A stretch of 64,000 nt of DNA from Brachypodius melanocephalos (GCA_013398615.1 VZSR01000514.1:7002305-7066304), one strand, 5' to 3'; shown: positions 1 through 14,124, numbered from the stretch's first letter. Program-made: numbers and translations. The notes: generated from the letters alone by a model not told the origin.

Positions 1-3000
1 TGGCTTCTAATTTGAGACCACAAAATGACTTTTGATAGGAACAAATACCACAAACTGATGCAGAATTTTGTGCTTTTTCTCAATTTCCTACTGGTTTGAA
101 ATCTGCAAAGTACCAAACACTTGGCACTGCTGGTCATTCCCATCTGAAATTGTCCAAAAGTTACTGAGATAACCTTCCTGCCTGCTTTTACATCTTTAGT
201 GTAATGAGTGGCATTTTAATGGCAGTCAAGTGGTCACTGCTTGAGATCAGCTTTCTTTTTTTTTTTTTTTCTTCCCTTCCTTTAATATCCTGACCAAACT
301 GTGTTAGCTCAGAATAGTTCAAAATCAGGTATGATTTAAGGTTTTACACAGTCTGCTCTTCTATTCAGATCAGGTTTGTGTCTGCCCCTGTGAGTCAGAA
401 TGCTAATAGTTACACAGCTGCCTTGAAAATTGAAGACTTTAAAATATTAGGGTTGAATTATGCTTTTTCTCACTTGTGATTCACTTAGCTATGACAGGAG
501 CATGTTTCATGCTTTTCTTGTAACCATCAAAACTTGAAATTTGCTTTGGAGTGAGTTTTTTTTGTGGAAGTCCTTCAGAAGCTACAGGTACAGTAGTAAT
601 AAAATTCATTATTTCAAGTCTTGTAAAAAATACTGAAAACTGACAGTACTGCTTTTAAGGAGAAGGTTTTGTGGTGTTTTATTTTGTTTATTTTTTTAAA
701 ATATGCTGAAGATTGACTCTCCTCTAGTTAGGTCTTTTCATACTGTTAGAACAAGGTACAATTGACCCTTTATTCTAGAAACAGTTTGTAACTGAGTCTG
801 GCAGGGTGGTGCAATAGCAGAAGCTTGGTAACATCTAAAAAAGAAGAAATAAAACAGAAGTTACAGTGGTTTTAACTGAAACAGGGATAGGAAGAGAAGT
901 AAAGAATAAAAAATAATAAAGCAAAGAACTGGAGGCGACTGTGGGGAATCAGGCTGAAAAGGGTCAGGAGATCCCAAATGGGCAGAGAGACTCTGGAGAC
1001 CAAAACAGAGCTGGGAGTGATGCAGAGAGGAAGGCCAAGACTAAAATCTTAAAGGGTGTCATGGAATTGAAAAGAAGAGTGGCAGGGAGAGGCTACCTGA
1101 AGAGAAAAACAACAGAAGATATTTGCACAGAAGGAAGAATAGAAGAGGTGAATAGATGACTCTGGGAAAATATTTAAAAAGGACAGAAAGGATTGGAAAA
1201 CTTCATATATACACGTATAAGAAAATAATTTGGAGGAAATGTGGGCTAGATGATGTGGAATAACAATGGGCAGGTTAAAGAATGATATCTGAAACCAAGA
1301 TTAGCTGATATCTTTTATATTTTAGACAATCACAAGTTACAATTGCAGAGGTTTTTGCTTTGTGTTCTGTGGCATTATCATGCCCCATTAAATAACTGTC
1401 TTGTTTCCTCCCAGAAGAAACTTTGGTTCTCCTTGCTCCAATAAAGCAATTGAAGTGGATACAGAACCTCCTCATATTCTAGAGTTATATATGCAAAGTA
1501 CTTTGTATTTGTGTAATATACTGATAGGCTCTTATATCACAATTCTTATCCCCTTAGAAATATTGTCCCAGGAAAGCTCACAGGTAGTCTTTTTAAAGAA
1601 CTGTCAGCACAGGGGAAAAATATTGTGTTTATATGTGTGGTTTTCCAGAAAGCCTGTTTCACCTTGGGAACGTTTAGCTAGAGAGTTGACCAAAACTAAA
1701 CCTCCAAAAACCAGAGAAAAATGTTTCAATGTGCTATGGTTTTAATTGAAATATCTCTGCATCCATTTTTCACCTTCGACACAATGCTCTCATACAGTGG
1801 TCCTAGAGATAAAGCCATTGAAGATTGTATTTGAAGGAATGAAGATAGTTTTTATTGGTGTTCTTTTAGGGTCGGCCACAAGGACTGAATAATGCTCCCA
1901 AAGAAATACGTTTGGATGAAGATGACTGAACATGCAGATCCAAAGGCCTTTTAGGATGTGGTGAACCTTTGGCCTTGGATGAAGAATGTTCTTGGATGAA
2001 AGAACTCCAGCTGAAAGACTTTGTCTTTGCCTTTTGCCTTGCAAAGATATGAAAGACAGAAAGGAAGCAAAGATTTGCAGCTGAATTCTTGCAGGGTGCA
2101 GTTGAGTGGCTGACGCTGGCATGCAGCCAGCCTGCCTCAGTACTGTGGAATGTCCTGTGCTTGTACCCCTTGCCAGTCTCCTGGAACTCCCCAAAAGCCT
2201 CACACACATTTTTTTTAAAATATTTTTCTGCTTTCTATTTGGAATTTGTATCAGCAAATTTTAATTACATAGTTTCTGCGACGATGTTAGCACCTCTGGG
2301 GTTTCTATATGTCATGTGTAGCTCTGAAATGCAGAAAATACTTATTTATGCTTGGTTCATCAGATTATGCCATGCTTGTACCTGCTACTGAACAGGCAGT
2401 TAACTTAATAATCTTAGCTTTTCTTCATGGCTAGTGACTTGCCTAGGTTTAAAAGGGCAAGAGTTCAGTACTTGAGTCAATGAGCTGACATTCACAATGT
2501 GGTCAGCCACAGCTGCCTGGGCATTCAAACAGATTTCTTGCTTGAACCTCTGTGTTAAGTCAATAGAAGGATATCTTTGTACATTTCCTGACTAAATATT
2601 CAATACTTGAAACTTGATTATACATTTAATTATTTCACCTCTTGAAGTGTCCTTATTTTCACTTTATAATAAATTCCAGCTCTGTTAGACCAGTTATGTT
2701 TAATATCTTAGAACGACTCAAACCACAGTGTTTGCTAAGGTTGACCTTCAAAGTGTGTCTGTATAAAGACACATTGCCTAACCACGTTGGTTATGTTAGT
2801 AATTCTGCTGAAGTGTAAAAAAACAATTATCGCACACAGAGAAATACTCTACCAAAGTTAAAGGACTCATTTTGCCTTTGTCTCTCCTTGAATCAATCCA
2901 TGTGGAGAGAGGTTCAGTGATTTTCACTGTCCTGGGTAGTTATGTAATTCTCCTGTTGTCATACCAAACCCCACATCACAGCACCTTTTGTCCCATCTGG

Positions 3001-4638
3001 GCTTGCTTCGTTGGTCTGCAGGAATTTTCAGTATCTCTGTTCTAAATGTGACCCCTAGCCCATGCAGTCACCACAATTCTCAAAGGACAGACCTGAACAG
3101 AAACTTTTTCATCAAAAAGTGCATCCTCCTCCAGGGTAGCTTAGGTAAGCCTAGACTTCCCAGGTAAGGACATATTAATTCTCCTAAATATGCTCTGCCA
3201 CTTGGAGTTTTTCTTCATCAGCTATTTTTTTTCCTTTCCCTCTCAGCTGGTCTAGCTTTACAAATGCAGTTCTAGAAGCTGTTTTTAGCCAAGGAGACTT
3301 TTCCATATGATAATATGGACAACTGCCTCTTAACAACCCTTAGATTTTTACCTGAAGAACTGGGAGACAGCAGCCTGTCTTCAACTGGTGGCTTTGTTTA
3401 CTTTTCTCTCTGTGTCTCTCTGTGTCTCTTCCTCTCCCCGCTCTTACCTGGCCTTAACTGTTCATACAAATTGTGCATGGAAATGTCAGTTACTGCAGGT
3501 TCTCTTTGCTGGGCTGGTTAAGCCAAAATAAATCCTGCTGAGGTTTATATGTGTGTGTTTGTGTGTGCAAATTGTTAACCTAAGCTGCCACCAACTTGTA
3601 AAAATGCATTGAGACTACTGGGATGTGTGTATACATAAAGAAAGCTAGAATGTGAGATATCCAGCTGCTGGAGTTAAACTCCATTGTTTATCATTGGTTA
3701 TTCATGTACTGATGCTGTTTTGTTACTGACCAAATAAAAGAAACCCTTACCAGTGCTTTGCTGCTGAGTAGTGTCTGGCAAAGAGGGACCAGGGTGTTTT
3801 TCAAATAGAAGACAAAATATCAGGAGATAAGTCTGGCTTGACCAAAGCAATGTGTTTTTACACACAGTGATCATGCCCAAAACCAAGTCAGTCATGGACT
3901 AATTTGGAATATCTGTATGAGCTTAACTTCTCTCCATTGACTACCATTAAAATTGAATAGCATTTCTGATTTTGAAAATTTATTGCATGTCAGATAATGC
4001 TTTCATGTGGCTCTGCAGCTTTTCCTGAGACTGGGGCTTCCTCTGTTTCTGGGCCAGCAGGGGAGTATTTGCTCTTTTTACAGAGCTATTTTCTATGTGG
4101 TTGTAGTGAACATTTCACTGAAGATCCTGAAGCAGAGAAGTTTGCTGATCAGGTATGTGGCTTTCAGTCCAGCTTAGTGCTTTGTTCCTCTGATATTGGA
4201 GCTACCATGCTCTGTTAAAGATGTGCTGCTGCTCCCAAGAGGCGAATAATAGTCAGAATTAGACCACAAGATGTTTCCTTTTTCGTGTGTTTTCCAGATA
4301 CTCCTCATATCCACCTTTTTCACGTTGTTTTAAGCATCAGTACTACTGTTGTGTTGACAAAATGGTGTTGTGTGTTCATCTCCTTGGTCATTTCATGTAG
4401 CTTCATCTCACTTGGACAGAAATTCCCATGCCCCTTTACTAGTACTCTGCATATTTAAGAGTACTGTAAATCCATGATGTAATTCTGCAGGAACATTAGA
4501 ATTCCTATATAATCTTGCATGTGAGGATTTCCCCTTGTATTTCCAGCTTGGTGGAAGTGATTAAAAGTTCTTTACTTCAGTCAGCTCTGATAGGTCTGTC
4601 TTCATGAAGAAGGGACAAGGAAGAAAGGTCTTGTATTA
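1..4638. other. ATRNL1: Intronic stretch without a recognised element
   Basis: Nothing gene-like is seen. There is a T15 run at 256-270, a purine-rich segment around 840-1180, and a short TCTCTGTG duplication near 3410-3430. The frames at 1401-1745 (+) and 1790-2257 (-) have no features I recognise. Confidence 0.6.
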
Positions 4639-4701
4639 GTTTTGGTGGGGGTTGTTTGTTTGGTTTTGGTTTTTTTGGTTTTTGTTTTGGGGTTTTTTTG
4701 T
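4639..4701 (+). repeat. G/T-rich low-complexity tract
   Basis: About 60 bases made almost wholly of T and G in irregular ggttt/gtttt units. Low-complexity DNA of this kind is common in avian introns. It produces a spurious Lys/Thr-rich frame on the opposite strand. Confidence 0.85.
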
Positions 4702-7454
4702 GAGGAACAAGTACCTAAAGAATCTCTCCTTTGACTTCCTTTAAATCTGAACTCCTGTTCTTGACTCTTGGTTAGAGATGATGCAAGATGTGACTTACTC
4801 ATCTTTTGTCTAAAAACATTGAGCCAACCTTAAACAAATTTATGTGGAGGCTTTCCTTTTGTCCTGTTTTCTTCTGTTTGCTTTTGTTTCTCAAAGAAAA
4901 GCGTGAGGGGTGACATATCTACTCCACACAGAGTAGATGCTTGGTATGGGGGATTCATTTATCATGTAGACAAAACATAACAAGATCCCGAGGCTGAGCC
5001 TGAAAGTCAGAGAATTTGATCAGGAAAGATGATGCACATTTTCAGAAGCCAAAGTATTTTATTATTGGAATGCATCATTCAGGGAATATGATAGATTTTC
5101 CATTAGTGGAAGTCTTTGATCAAAACTGCACATCTTTCTAAAAGAGGAGCTGCCTCAAGAACAAGCAGCTGAGCTGATGCAGAAATTATTGAATGAGGGA
5201 GATTTGCCCTTTTCTTTATTCAGGATGAGTCAGATATGGGTGCCATAATACCACAAGGAGTAGTGGTTATTGTATAAAAGTAAGATAAAACTTTTTCTAC
5301 AGAGGTGGCACTTGGAAAAAATTATTAAAATAGAGCCTAAAGTGCTCCATTTTATTAAAAGAAAGCCTCCTGCTGCTGGCATCAGAGGATGTGTATGGAA
5401 AATGGTAAAATTAATTTTAAGGGTAACCTTGTGTGCATGTGATGTCAGTAATGAAGCAGATGGATGCCTTCGTGTAGGCAGAAGACTTGGAAAAAAATTG
5501 CAGCAGCTTTTGTCCTCACAGGTCAGAACTATGTGTTCACAGGGTGGTGTTAATGTGGAATTTCTTCTTTGGTGGCTGAAACAGTTGCCCAGAAAGGCTT
5601 GGGGGCTCTAGGTCCTTTTCAGGCTGAAGGGTTTAACTGAGTGTCAGGAGAGGGACACAGCTATCATGCCAATATCAATGTTGTGAGTATGACACAGTCT
5701 CTTACTTGGTGCTGGGGTACTGTACTCACCAGTGCTCAGAAGTGCAGCAGTACAAAAAATCCTGGCAGGCTGGAAATCAGGGCACCAACCTCTGCTGGCA
5801 AGCAGAGAGTAAGAGATTTTGCTTCTGGAACTATTTTTTAAGGGGAGGATTATTTGGGGTTTTCGGTTGGTTTTTCTTTCATTTCAGTATTTGGTGTGGA
5901 GGAAGTTGCTCTCCAGGTTTGGGCCATGCTTTTTCCAAAGTGACAGCTGAGGCTTGCAGCTGTGGCACCCATGCTCCAAGAAAAGGTTAAATTTGCCTGG
6001 ATTGCAGCTGGATGTGTTCACTGGATTCCCACCAAGTGGAACTCTGCTATCACATGGTGCCTGTTGCAGGATTTAGTCAGAGCATCACAATCTGGATTGC
6101 AGAAGTGTTACAGCCCTGGACCCTGCAGGACCTTAATGCTGGACAGAACAACTCCCTCTGGAAATTATGGTTTTAAATGAGCCAAATTACAGAACCGATT
6201 TTGCAAAAATCGAGATGTTTTAGGAATGTTTATGTGCATTCGCAGTCTTCCCATTGTAGCATTTTATTCTTCATACTTCTTTTTACTGGACACAGTTAAT
6301 GAGAATCTTTTTGTACTACACAGCCTGCCTCATAAATTAGGCTATTTTCAAATTGTTGTGTTTTTTTACCCATATCTTCATATAATTTCCAGTTGTTTTC
6401 CACAATTTCAGAGATGGTCTAGAGGTGTTTTTCTGCTCTGGGTAGTAATTCTTTTTCATTCCTGGAGGTATATGATGGTCACTGATCTCCCAGATCTTAC
6501 TTATCTTGCCTTTTTTGGTTTTTTTATTTTTGTTTTCTCTTCTGTGTGTCTATGCAGAGACAACTGAAACTGGAAAAGTTTTGCAATAATCAACCCTCTT
6601 TTGTCTTTCTGTAATAGAAAGCCCTTTTAAGCTTCAGAGATGAAGTTAGTATGTTTTAGGCCTTTCTCTTAGCCCTCTCCCATGATTTTGACCTCATTTA
6701 ATTAATATCTTTGGGTTCATCTTCTAGGCAGTGCTGTTACTTACCCTGCATCTCTTCAGCTTCACTTTTACAGCCTCAGATTTTAGAGAAGAGATATCAG
6801 AAAATTACCAGGTTATAACTTTGTAATAATCTCTTGCCCTGCTAGATCTCTTTTCCTTCCTGGGGGAGTTGGAACTTGCTTTCACTGTGTGTATTTTTAT
6901 TGTGGAAGTCTGTTACTGTAAATGTGGTCACATTATGGACTTTTACAGATAAATGTCCAGTACTCCTCCTTCTGACAGCAGCAGCCACTGTGCTTTCATC
7001 ACCTCCTATTGCTACATGATGTGGGAGGAAAGGGAGAGAGGATCTGCAGGGGAGGGTTTTCCTTTGGGAGTTAGGGGAAGATTTTCCTTCATCACATTAA
7101 CAGGTGTGTTGTAAGAGCCCAGGAGAGGCAATTTGCTCCTGGAGAGTCTCTGCAGGCAAAGCAGGAACTGTGAAAGGCTCTTGGCCCCAGGACCAAACAC
7201 GGCAGCTCTGCCAGTCTTATTGTCCCTTCCCTCTATTGTCCCACGTGGTCCTGGTGTGTCACAGCCAACTTTGAAGGCAAAACCTTTTAGGGTGTTTGAG
7301 ACCAGGCTGGAATTCTGGAATTGGTCTGTAATTCTTCTCCTTTGTGTGTTGATCTTCGTAACAAGCCGTGCTCCCTCCTCGTTATTGAAATACCACGATT
7401 GGACACTTCTCCTTTGGATGAAGTTTTGTATTCTCATACTCTTCAACAATGCTT

Positions 7455-7503
7455 CAAAAATCTTTAAGGTCCCTTCCAACCCCTTAACATTCTGTGAATT
7501 CTT
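7455..7503 (+). mobile_element. CR1 LINE 3' terminal fragment, sense
   Basis: The run atctttaaggtcccttccaa followed by an attctgtgaattct-type ending is the diagnostic CR1 3' tail. The copy is in sense with the host gene. CR1 copies are usually 5'-truncated, and little recognisable sequence lies upstream here; a CR1-like phrase (gtgtttgagaccaggctgga) at about 7289-7308 may be part of the same degenerate insertion, but the spacing is longer than in intact copies. Confidence 0.8.
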
Positions 7504-8481
7504 AGCTATGGTAAAATATGTGCTTCAGAGCCTTACAGCTGACTGACTTCTTGTTGCTCCTTCCAAGCAATAAGGGTAAAATGTAGCTTTTAAAAGGATG
7601 GAAGTGATTTTTTGTGATTTTCTTTTTTTTCTCCCCAGGTACAGTTAGTGTTACCTGGAAGCTTTGCCTGGGGTCTTGGAGGGCATTCTGAAGTTAACAT
7701 GCAAATTTGGGGAAAGCACGTGTGCACATAAATTCTATCCCAACTTTTTCATGGAAGTTTTTACCCAATTTTCAGGAATTGCTCTAGCAATTCAAACATT
7801 ACTTTTGAATATTCTGAGGTGAGATGCCAGAGGAAGACCTTGTGTTATTTTATGTCTTAACTTATATCTTAGTTCTTGCATAGCAGGATTTTTATAGATA
7901 TGAGTATGAAAACAGGATGTGAAGTGCTTTAATGACCATGACTTAGCAGATGCTTCTTTACTCCCCTCAAGAAATCCATCTTCAAAATTCATTGTTCAGA
8001 CTGAAATGCAAACATTTTCGTTATCCTTATTTTTTCCCGTTTTTCTCCTTCTTCCCCTCACCCCCACCTCACCTCCCAAGATTTCATTGCCTTCTCACAA
8101 GGATATTTACTTTGTGAAGGTATCCACAAGAAGAGAGGCTAGAAGTGGTAGTCAAGTGATGGGCTTCATTTTGTACCAAGTCATACACAATTTAGTTTTC
8201 AGATAACACAAGAAAAACCCCAAACAAGCCCAAAATGCAATATAAGTTGTCAAAAAAGCTGGCACTCTAAATACCAGAAAATATTAACATCTACTGTCAA
8301 GAAAAATACAAAGTATGAATCACTCCTCCATCTCTGTGACACATTTCAAAACTGCTACACACAGCACAAACTATAGTGTTTGATGCTATCAGGGATAATA
8401 GCACTTGAGAGTTCCTCTCTGAGCACCCAGCCTTGCCACTAAAATGGTTCAATTGTCTTGGCTTACACTCTAGAGCCGCAG

Positions 8482-8606
8482 AAAAAAAAAAAAAATACAA
8501 AGATCTTCTGAGGTCATCTTTGCTAAAAATGAAAGCTGATAAAGAATTATTGTTAATAACTTCAATCAGAGGGGGGATAGTTTCTTTTTTTTTTTTTTTT
8601 TTTTTT
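8482..8606. repeat. A14 run and T22 run about 90 bp apart
   Basis: Fourteen A at 8482-8495 and twenty-two T at 8585-8606 can pair as an A/T snapback. Either run may be a retrotransposon tail relic, but no body is recognisable between them. Homopolymer lengths in assembled sequence are unreliable. Confidence 0.8.
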
Positions 8607-9344
8607 ATTACATTCTTATTGTAAAACAAAAGTTACATCTAAATTTAAAATTTTTATTTATTTCCTTGGTACCTTGCAGAGTATTTCTAATGTGATATGC
8701 CCTTTTTTATCAGTTCAGTTATGTCCTACACCATCCTGAATTTTAATTCCTTGGGTTGTCAGGTTCCTGGTAGGCACATCAGCAACGATTCCTGTGCTCA
8801 GCAGCCGTGTCAGTCCTAAACAGAGGAGTCAGAAATGTGTCAAGGAAGGCCAAAATATAAAAATCTTGCCTGTCTGAAAAGCTTATGAGGAACTGTCCTC
8901 CTTTAGCAAGGCCATCACCTTTGATTTTTCTTGCATTGCCCCGAGCTGGGGATCTCCTGTGCTTTGAGCAGGGCCAGGAACAGCTTCAGGGAGAAGTGGA
9001 GGAGATGAAAGTCTTTCTCCAAATGTGCCCTTGCAGTCAGCACCTGCTTTCAGTTCCAGGGAGAGCAGTGAGAGATGTATCCAGAGTGGTTCCTCCTGGA
9101 TATTCTGGGATGGAACAGTTCTATTTGGCGATACCAAAGGAAGAAAAAAAATTAGTTGTAAAGATTTGTATGGGGAACCAACCATTATTTCCAGAGAACA
9201 TTATTCAAAAGAGAAATAAGCACAACACTGGAAGATTTTAAATTATGTAGGTGGGATGAGATTTGTTTTATGTTCTTGAACTCTGTCAGGCTCAGTGCTG
9301 TGATCTCTTCTCTGGGATTTAACTCATAAAAAAAAAAATCCTCA

Positions 9345-9481
9345 TTTTGGTGGGTGTTTGGTGTTTTTTTGTGTGGAGTTTGTGGTTAGGTTTGGTGGGG
9401 GGGTGTGTTTAGGGTATTTTTGGTGGAGTTTTTGTGTTTGGGTTTTTTTCATGAGGAATGTGGTGTTTGGCTTGTTTTGTT
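9345..9481 (+). repeat. G/T-rich low-complexity tract
   Basis: Roughly 135 bases dominated by G and T, with a G7 run and repeated ggtgttt/gtttggg units. It is directly preceded by an A-run (about 9329-9338). It is irregular and does not form a telomeric hexamer array. Confidence 0.85.
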
Positions 9482-12400
9482 AAAGGAAAAAAATCACAAT
9501 TCATTCTTATGTTTACCTCATAGTAATGGGGAAAGCACTGTGACATTAATCCAGTATTTTTTCTGTTTATTATTCATATAGAAGAAAGAAATGTAATTTC
9601 TGCTGTTAGTGCTGACTTTTACCCTAACTGCAGGTGTACAGTTCCTGCCTCTGTAATGAAAAGTTAGACAGAAGAATCTCTGGGAAAGGGTGGTTGGAAA
9701 ACCCCTGTGGCTACTGAATGTTGAAATGGAGCAGGTAGCAAGAGGGAGGAGAGGGTATAGAACATCATAATGCCTGTTATAAGTATATTATCCTATGAAA
9801 ATAAGACAAATTAATTGTAAATCAGAAGACAGAACATAGATCCTTGCCCAGGTTGCTTGGCATACAGAATGCATCTTTGAGGATGAAAAGGTCGTTGTAA
9901 AAGCACTTTCAAAATAGAAAGGCATGGTTTCTGTGTCTCTGGTGTTAACTGCAGTATTAAAAACACACACACAAAAAGGGTTTTTTTAAATTATGTTCTG
10001 TTTAGGTTATTTTCAATATTACAATGTCCCAATTGCCTCCAGCTGTTCATTAAGGAATGCAAATAGTGTGCAACTTTTAGTTTGTTCTTTTGACCCTGCA
10101 CATATAAAGACTGAAAAAAAGATGGCAAGGAACTGATTCTGTTCAGTTTTGCATTTTCACCAGCAGGATTGCATCCCTTTTATCCAGTGTCTGCCTGTAC
10201 AGAATTCTAGGTATCAAGGGACCTCCAAGGGCCATTAGAGACAGAATTACAAAGAGCCCAGCTGAGTGTGCAATTACTACAAAGCCTTTTTTCTTTAACT
10301 GGTTAACTTCAAGACATTTGGTGTGGATATAATTAAAGTAGAATGGGAGGCAACACAATTTTTTTTTTCTGGTTTTAGAAAGAGAGGTCTGATGAGAGAT
10401 TACTTTTGTCCAGTAAGATCTTCTTTAGTGAAAGAGCGGAGGATGGCGCTACAATTAAATCCAAAGACATTAAAAGGGCAAATCCCACTTACTTTAAGGA
10501 GGAAAATGCATATTGGATGTGATGGTGCAATACAATAGAACAACTTCTAAAGACAATTAACATAAATACTGCTGTTGGAGAGAGGTGAATGATGTAGGTT
10601 GAAAATTATGGTTGAGAATATGCAATCTGGAGCAAGGCAGTGCTGAAGGAACATTAAGGTGGCCTGTGGATATGGTCTGATTTCTACCATGACTTTATGT
10701 TATTTTTGAAAACTTCTTTTTGGCAGAAAGCAGCACTGTGCAAAGTGCTGATGATATAAGCAGCATGTTGGACAATAGAGCCTGAAAATGAATACACTAA
10801 GAAATCTTCAAGTCAAATGCAGTTGTGTTCAGGAGGAAACAGTTTGCCTCAAAAGTGTTCTGTAGCCTTGCTGCACAGGCTTGGCAGCCCACACTCCCTC
10901 TGCTCTGTGTTATCTCATTAACATCATTATTTGGGAGCCAGAGTCAAACACTTATATTGGGTAATAGTTATGACTACTTGACACAATGTCAGCAAAATGC
11001 ATTCTTTTTTTAATGTAATTAGAATTTTGACAGGAAAGAGAGGAAGAGGCAGAAAATGAGAAATTAGTTATTTCCTGTACCTCTGTCATTGCGCACATTA
11101 AGCTTCACTGGTACATTTTGCATGATCTCATGGCAGCCCCTTCACAGCTGCCTGATCACTGTCAGATTTAAAGACAGGATGAGCCAAACAAGGGATGATG
11201 AGTTAGAAATGTTGCTGGTTAAAACAGTAGACCTTTTAGATTTTCTAAATCACGAGAGATTTGAGGCAGGATACTGCAATTCTGACCTTGCTGAGGATCT
11301 AGGGTTGTGAAAATAGAAAGTTTTATTTAAACTTCCTTAAATTTTCAGGTACAAAATTGCACTAATTAGCCTACATTTTCTGTAGAATAACAGTGAAACT
11401 TTATTATCAAAGAGAAGTCAGTGGAAGTTAATTCTTGAAAGGTTTTAAGATCATCATAAAATAAAATTTGTGTTCTCATGGCTTTTTCTTTCCTCTTTCA
11501 GAAAAAAAAAATAGGTTATTTTCTCCTTTAAAAGAAAGATTCATTCTTTAAAGTCTTTAATGTGGAGCTCAGATTTCAGAGGTCAATGATCTCTGCAAAC
11601 AGGCAGACATCTGCTATCAGACCTCTGTCTGGGACAGATACTGGTGAGGCTAATGTCACTAGGATAAAAACAAAAGGAAAATCTAGTTTTTCCTGTGTCA
11701 TCTTGGAAGGAGCCATTCCTTAAGAAGTGGCAGGTCTGCTTATAAGAAGCAAATAATAAATAAGGTTTTCAGCTAGGTACGTTTATTCAGGACTACTGAT
11801 GGCACTGTCTAAATCTTCTCATAGGGTTTTTGAAAAATCAGATAAATGTATTAATTCTTTCTCAGTCTTTCATATCTGGGTCTTTGCATAATTTGGTGAA
11901 CTGTTATGCTGAATTTGGATTGTTATACACTTGCAATTCCAAGTGAAATCAGAATTCCCAAGGGATGAGTGCAAGCATGTGGTAAAGAAGAGTCCTTACC
12001 CTGACATACTTTGTACTTCATCAGAAGTGGGCAAGGAAACAGAAAGCACAGAGGTGATGTTTCTTAACAAGGGTCACAGAACAAGTGAGTGGCAGAGCAC
12101 AGATTTTCCCAGCAAGATTTCCTGAGATGATCCAATCATGTGAGGCTGAACTCAGCAGTCTGGGATCTCTCCCTCTGCTTTAGGTAGAGATCTGATAAAA
12201 CAAAACAAGTTTGGTCAGAGCCAAACACTGACTCAGATTAAGTAAATAAGAATTAAATCCCTCTGTTGGTTTCTCTGTTTCTCCATTTTTATTTTTCTTT
12301 GTAAGAGTCACATATTGCTTCTAGGTATAAAATTGCTCCAGTCATATTTTAAGTTCCAAAGTGATTGTGATAGGTTACTTCTAATTATTGACTGGCACCT

Positions 12401-12940
12401 CTTGAGATTTGAATTACTGATAGCCTTATGATGCCACTGCTGCTTTTGTTTTCTTCTAAAATCACTGAAGTTGGTATAAAAGACTCCCCTATACTTTCCT
12501 CTCAGGCTTTTGACAAAGGTTATACCAAATTACAAGTAATATTATAATACATGTTTTTGTGTGGGCCATCTCCAAGTTTGAATCACAAAACCAAATCCAC
12601 TAAATTTGTGTGTTTCACTGGAAGTTGAACCCGAATTTTGATAGCAAGTGCTTTGGTCAATATTGCATCTTGGTAACGATCTCTGTGTTCAAGTGTGTGT
12701 TTTGTTCCTGGGGCTAATGCTGCAATCAATATGTGTGAACTTGTCCATTATCTGTTTGTACTGTATTATTCAAACTTAAATGCCGGGTTCTCTCCGATAA
12801 TCTAAACAGAACTCTAACCCTGCACTGTTCAGTAATCTCCTTTTCCTAACTCATGTCACTCTCTTTTAATCAGATAGTCTGATTCACCCTCTTCCTCTGA
12901 CATTTCAAATCCCTGGCAGCGTGCTATGTTTAGACAGTGT
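9482..12940. other. ATRNL1: Intronic stretch without a recognised element
   Basis: No transposon, RNA gene or exon is recognised. Only short frames (up to 73 codons) on both strands and short A or T runs are present, including a short CA run near 9961-9972. Confidence 0.6.
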
Positions 12941-12942
12941 CA

Positions 12943-13160
12943 CGGCATTTTCTGCGGATGACGATAGAAACGTGTGGGTTTTTTGGTGTCTCCTGTTAAC
13001 AGATGTGTATGGCTAGATAGTAATCAGGTTAATTAGAATGAAGTGAAATAAATCTCAGCTCGAAAGGATCATATTCCACTGGAGCTGCTGTTGTGGCAGG
13101 TACAGCAGGTGAAGCTTGGGTTGGAACGTCCCTGGGACGTGGGTTGTGCCGACCTAAAGC
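12943..13160. promoter_or_regulatory. CpG-bearing patch, possible intronic cis-regulatory element
   Basis: About eight CpGs fall in roughly 220 bases inside a CpG-poor intron. The patch carries an E-box-like cagatg near 13001, a homeodomain-type ttaatta near 13030 and a perfect 7-bp inverted repeat acgtccc-t-gggacgt at 13126-13140. This composition is compatible with a conserved enhancer, but conservation cannot be tested from one sequence. Confidence 0.2.
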
Positions 13161-13721
13161 ACAGCATTTCATCTCCCAGCTGACAGCAGCCCAGGCTTCA
13201 ATCTACAAAACCAAGCTGCTTTTCTGGTTAGTCATAGCTCTTCATACACTGGGGAAAAATCATGCTTAAGACTGCAGTGACTCAATCCAGAAAGTTTTGT
13301 TTGGAATTGCCCCTTCGTGTAGAGATTTCTCCAAACATATTGATCCGGTCACTCTAAATCCATCACCCTTAGGAAAGTGTGGATGTAACTAATCAGGTGA
13401 TGAGTACAGATTTCTCCCACTTAAGAAAGTAATGCAATATTGAAATGCTCTATTCTCTGAATTCTCACACTCTATTCTCCCAAAATTATATTTTAAAAAA
13501 AATGAGGGGTAAAGTCCAATAGGTGTAGTGTTTCTTTCCAAAGACTAAAAATTGCCCTTACCAGGTTCACTTGTTCAAAGATTAAGCCTATACTGATGAA
13601 AAAGCCTTGGGGAGAAAAAAAAATCAGTTTTATTTTTCAGTGTTCTTACAAGATTTACCAGCAAAATTTATGTGGTTGATAATACTAATGGCATGAAATA
13701 TATGGGGAAAGGAATAAAATT

Positions 13722-13776
13722 AAGAAATGTACATATTTAGAAGAAATGTACACATTTAGAAGAAGTGTACAAGTAT
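13722..13776. repeat. Three-copy 19-bp tandem repeat
   Basis: The unit aagaaatgtacatatttag (13722-13740) is followed by a copy with one change (13741-13759) and a third, degraded and incomplete copy (13760 to about 13776). It is a small local duplication. Confidence 0.85.
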
Positions 13777-14124
13777 TATAAAATGAGCCAGGTTGGATGT
13801 CTGATGAAACATCAAGCATTTGGTGACAATTTTTGCCACTGGTTATTTTATAAAACAGGGAACTGCAGAGAAGCATCTGTTACCACAGTTTTCAAACAAA
13901 TCAAACATTTTGATGTATCCTGTATTAGAACAGCACTCTCAGAAGGGTCAGACTTGTACTCCCAAAAGAACTCCATAAAACTTTTTTTTTTTTTCGGTAT
14001 AGATTTCACTTTTCACAACAAGAACCGTGCATTTTAAATAGATGGACTTCTCTTCATAACCTTTTCTGGACATGGAGGTTATGGAACAATTCTGTGGAAT
14101 TGCTGTAAGATGTTGTATATACAC

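Noticed and set aside
1446..1490. AIEVDTEPPHILELY-like reading considered as the preceding ATRNL1 exon
   Set aside because: It does not match the expected tail sequence before GAPKPIAIEP and lacks flanking splice consensus.
1790..2257. 155-codon and 113-codon overlapping minus-strand frames
   Set aside because: Two reading frames of the same strand are open over the same bases, with no family signature.
7012..7479. 155-codon minus-strand frame
   Set aside because: It begins inside the antisense of a CR1 3' tail, shows no recognisable domain, and overlaps a 137-codon + frame; best explained by chance.
9345..9481. G/T-rich tract considered as interstitial telomeric repeat
   Set aside because: No regular ttaggg hexamers occur; the units are irregular.
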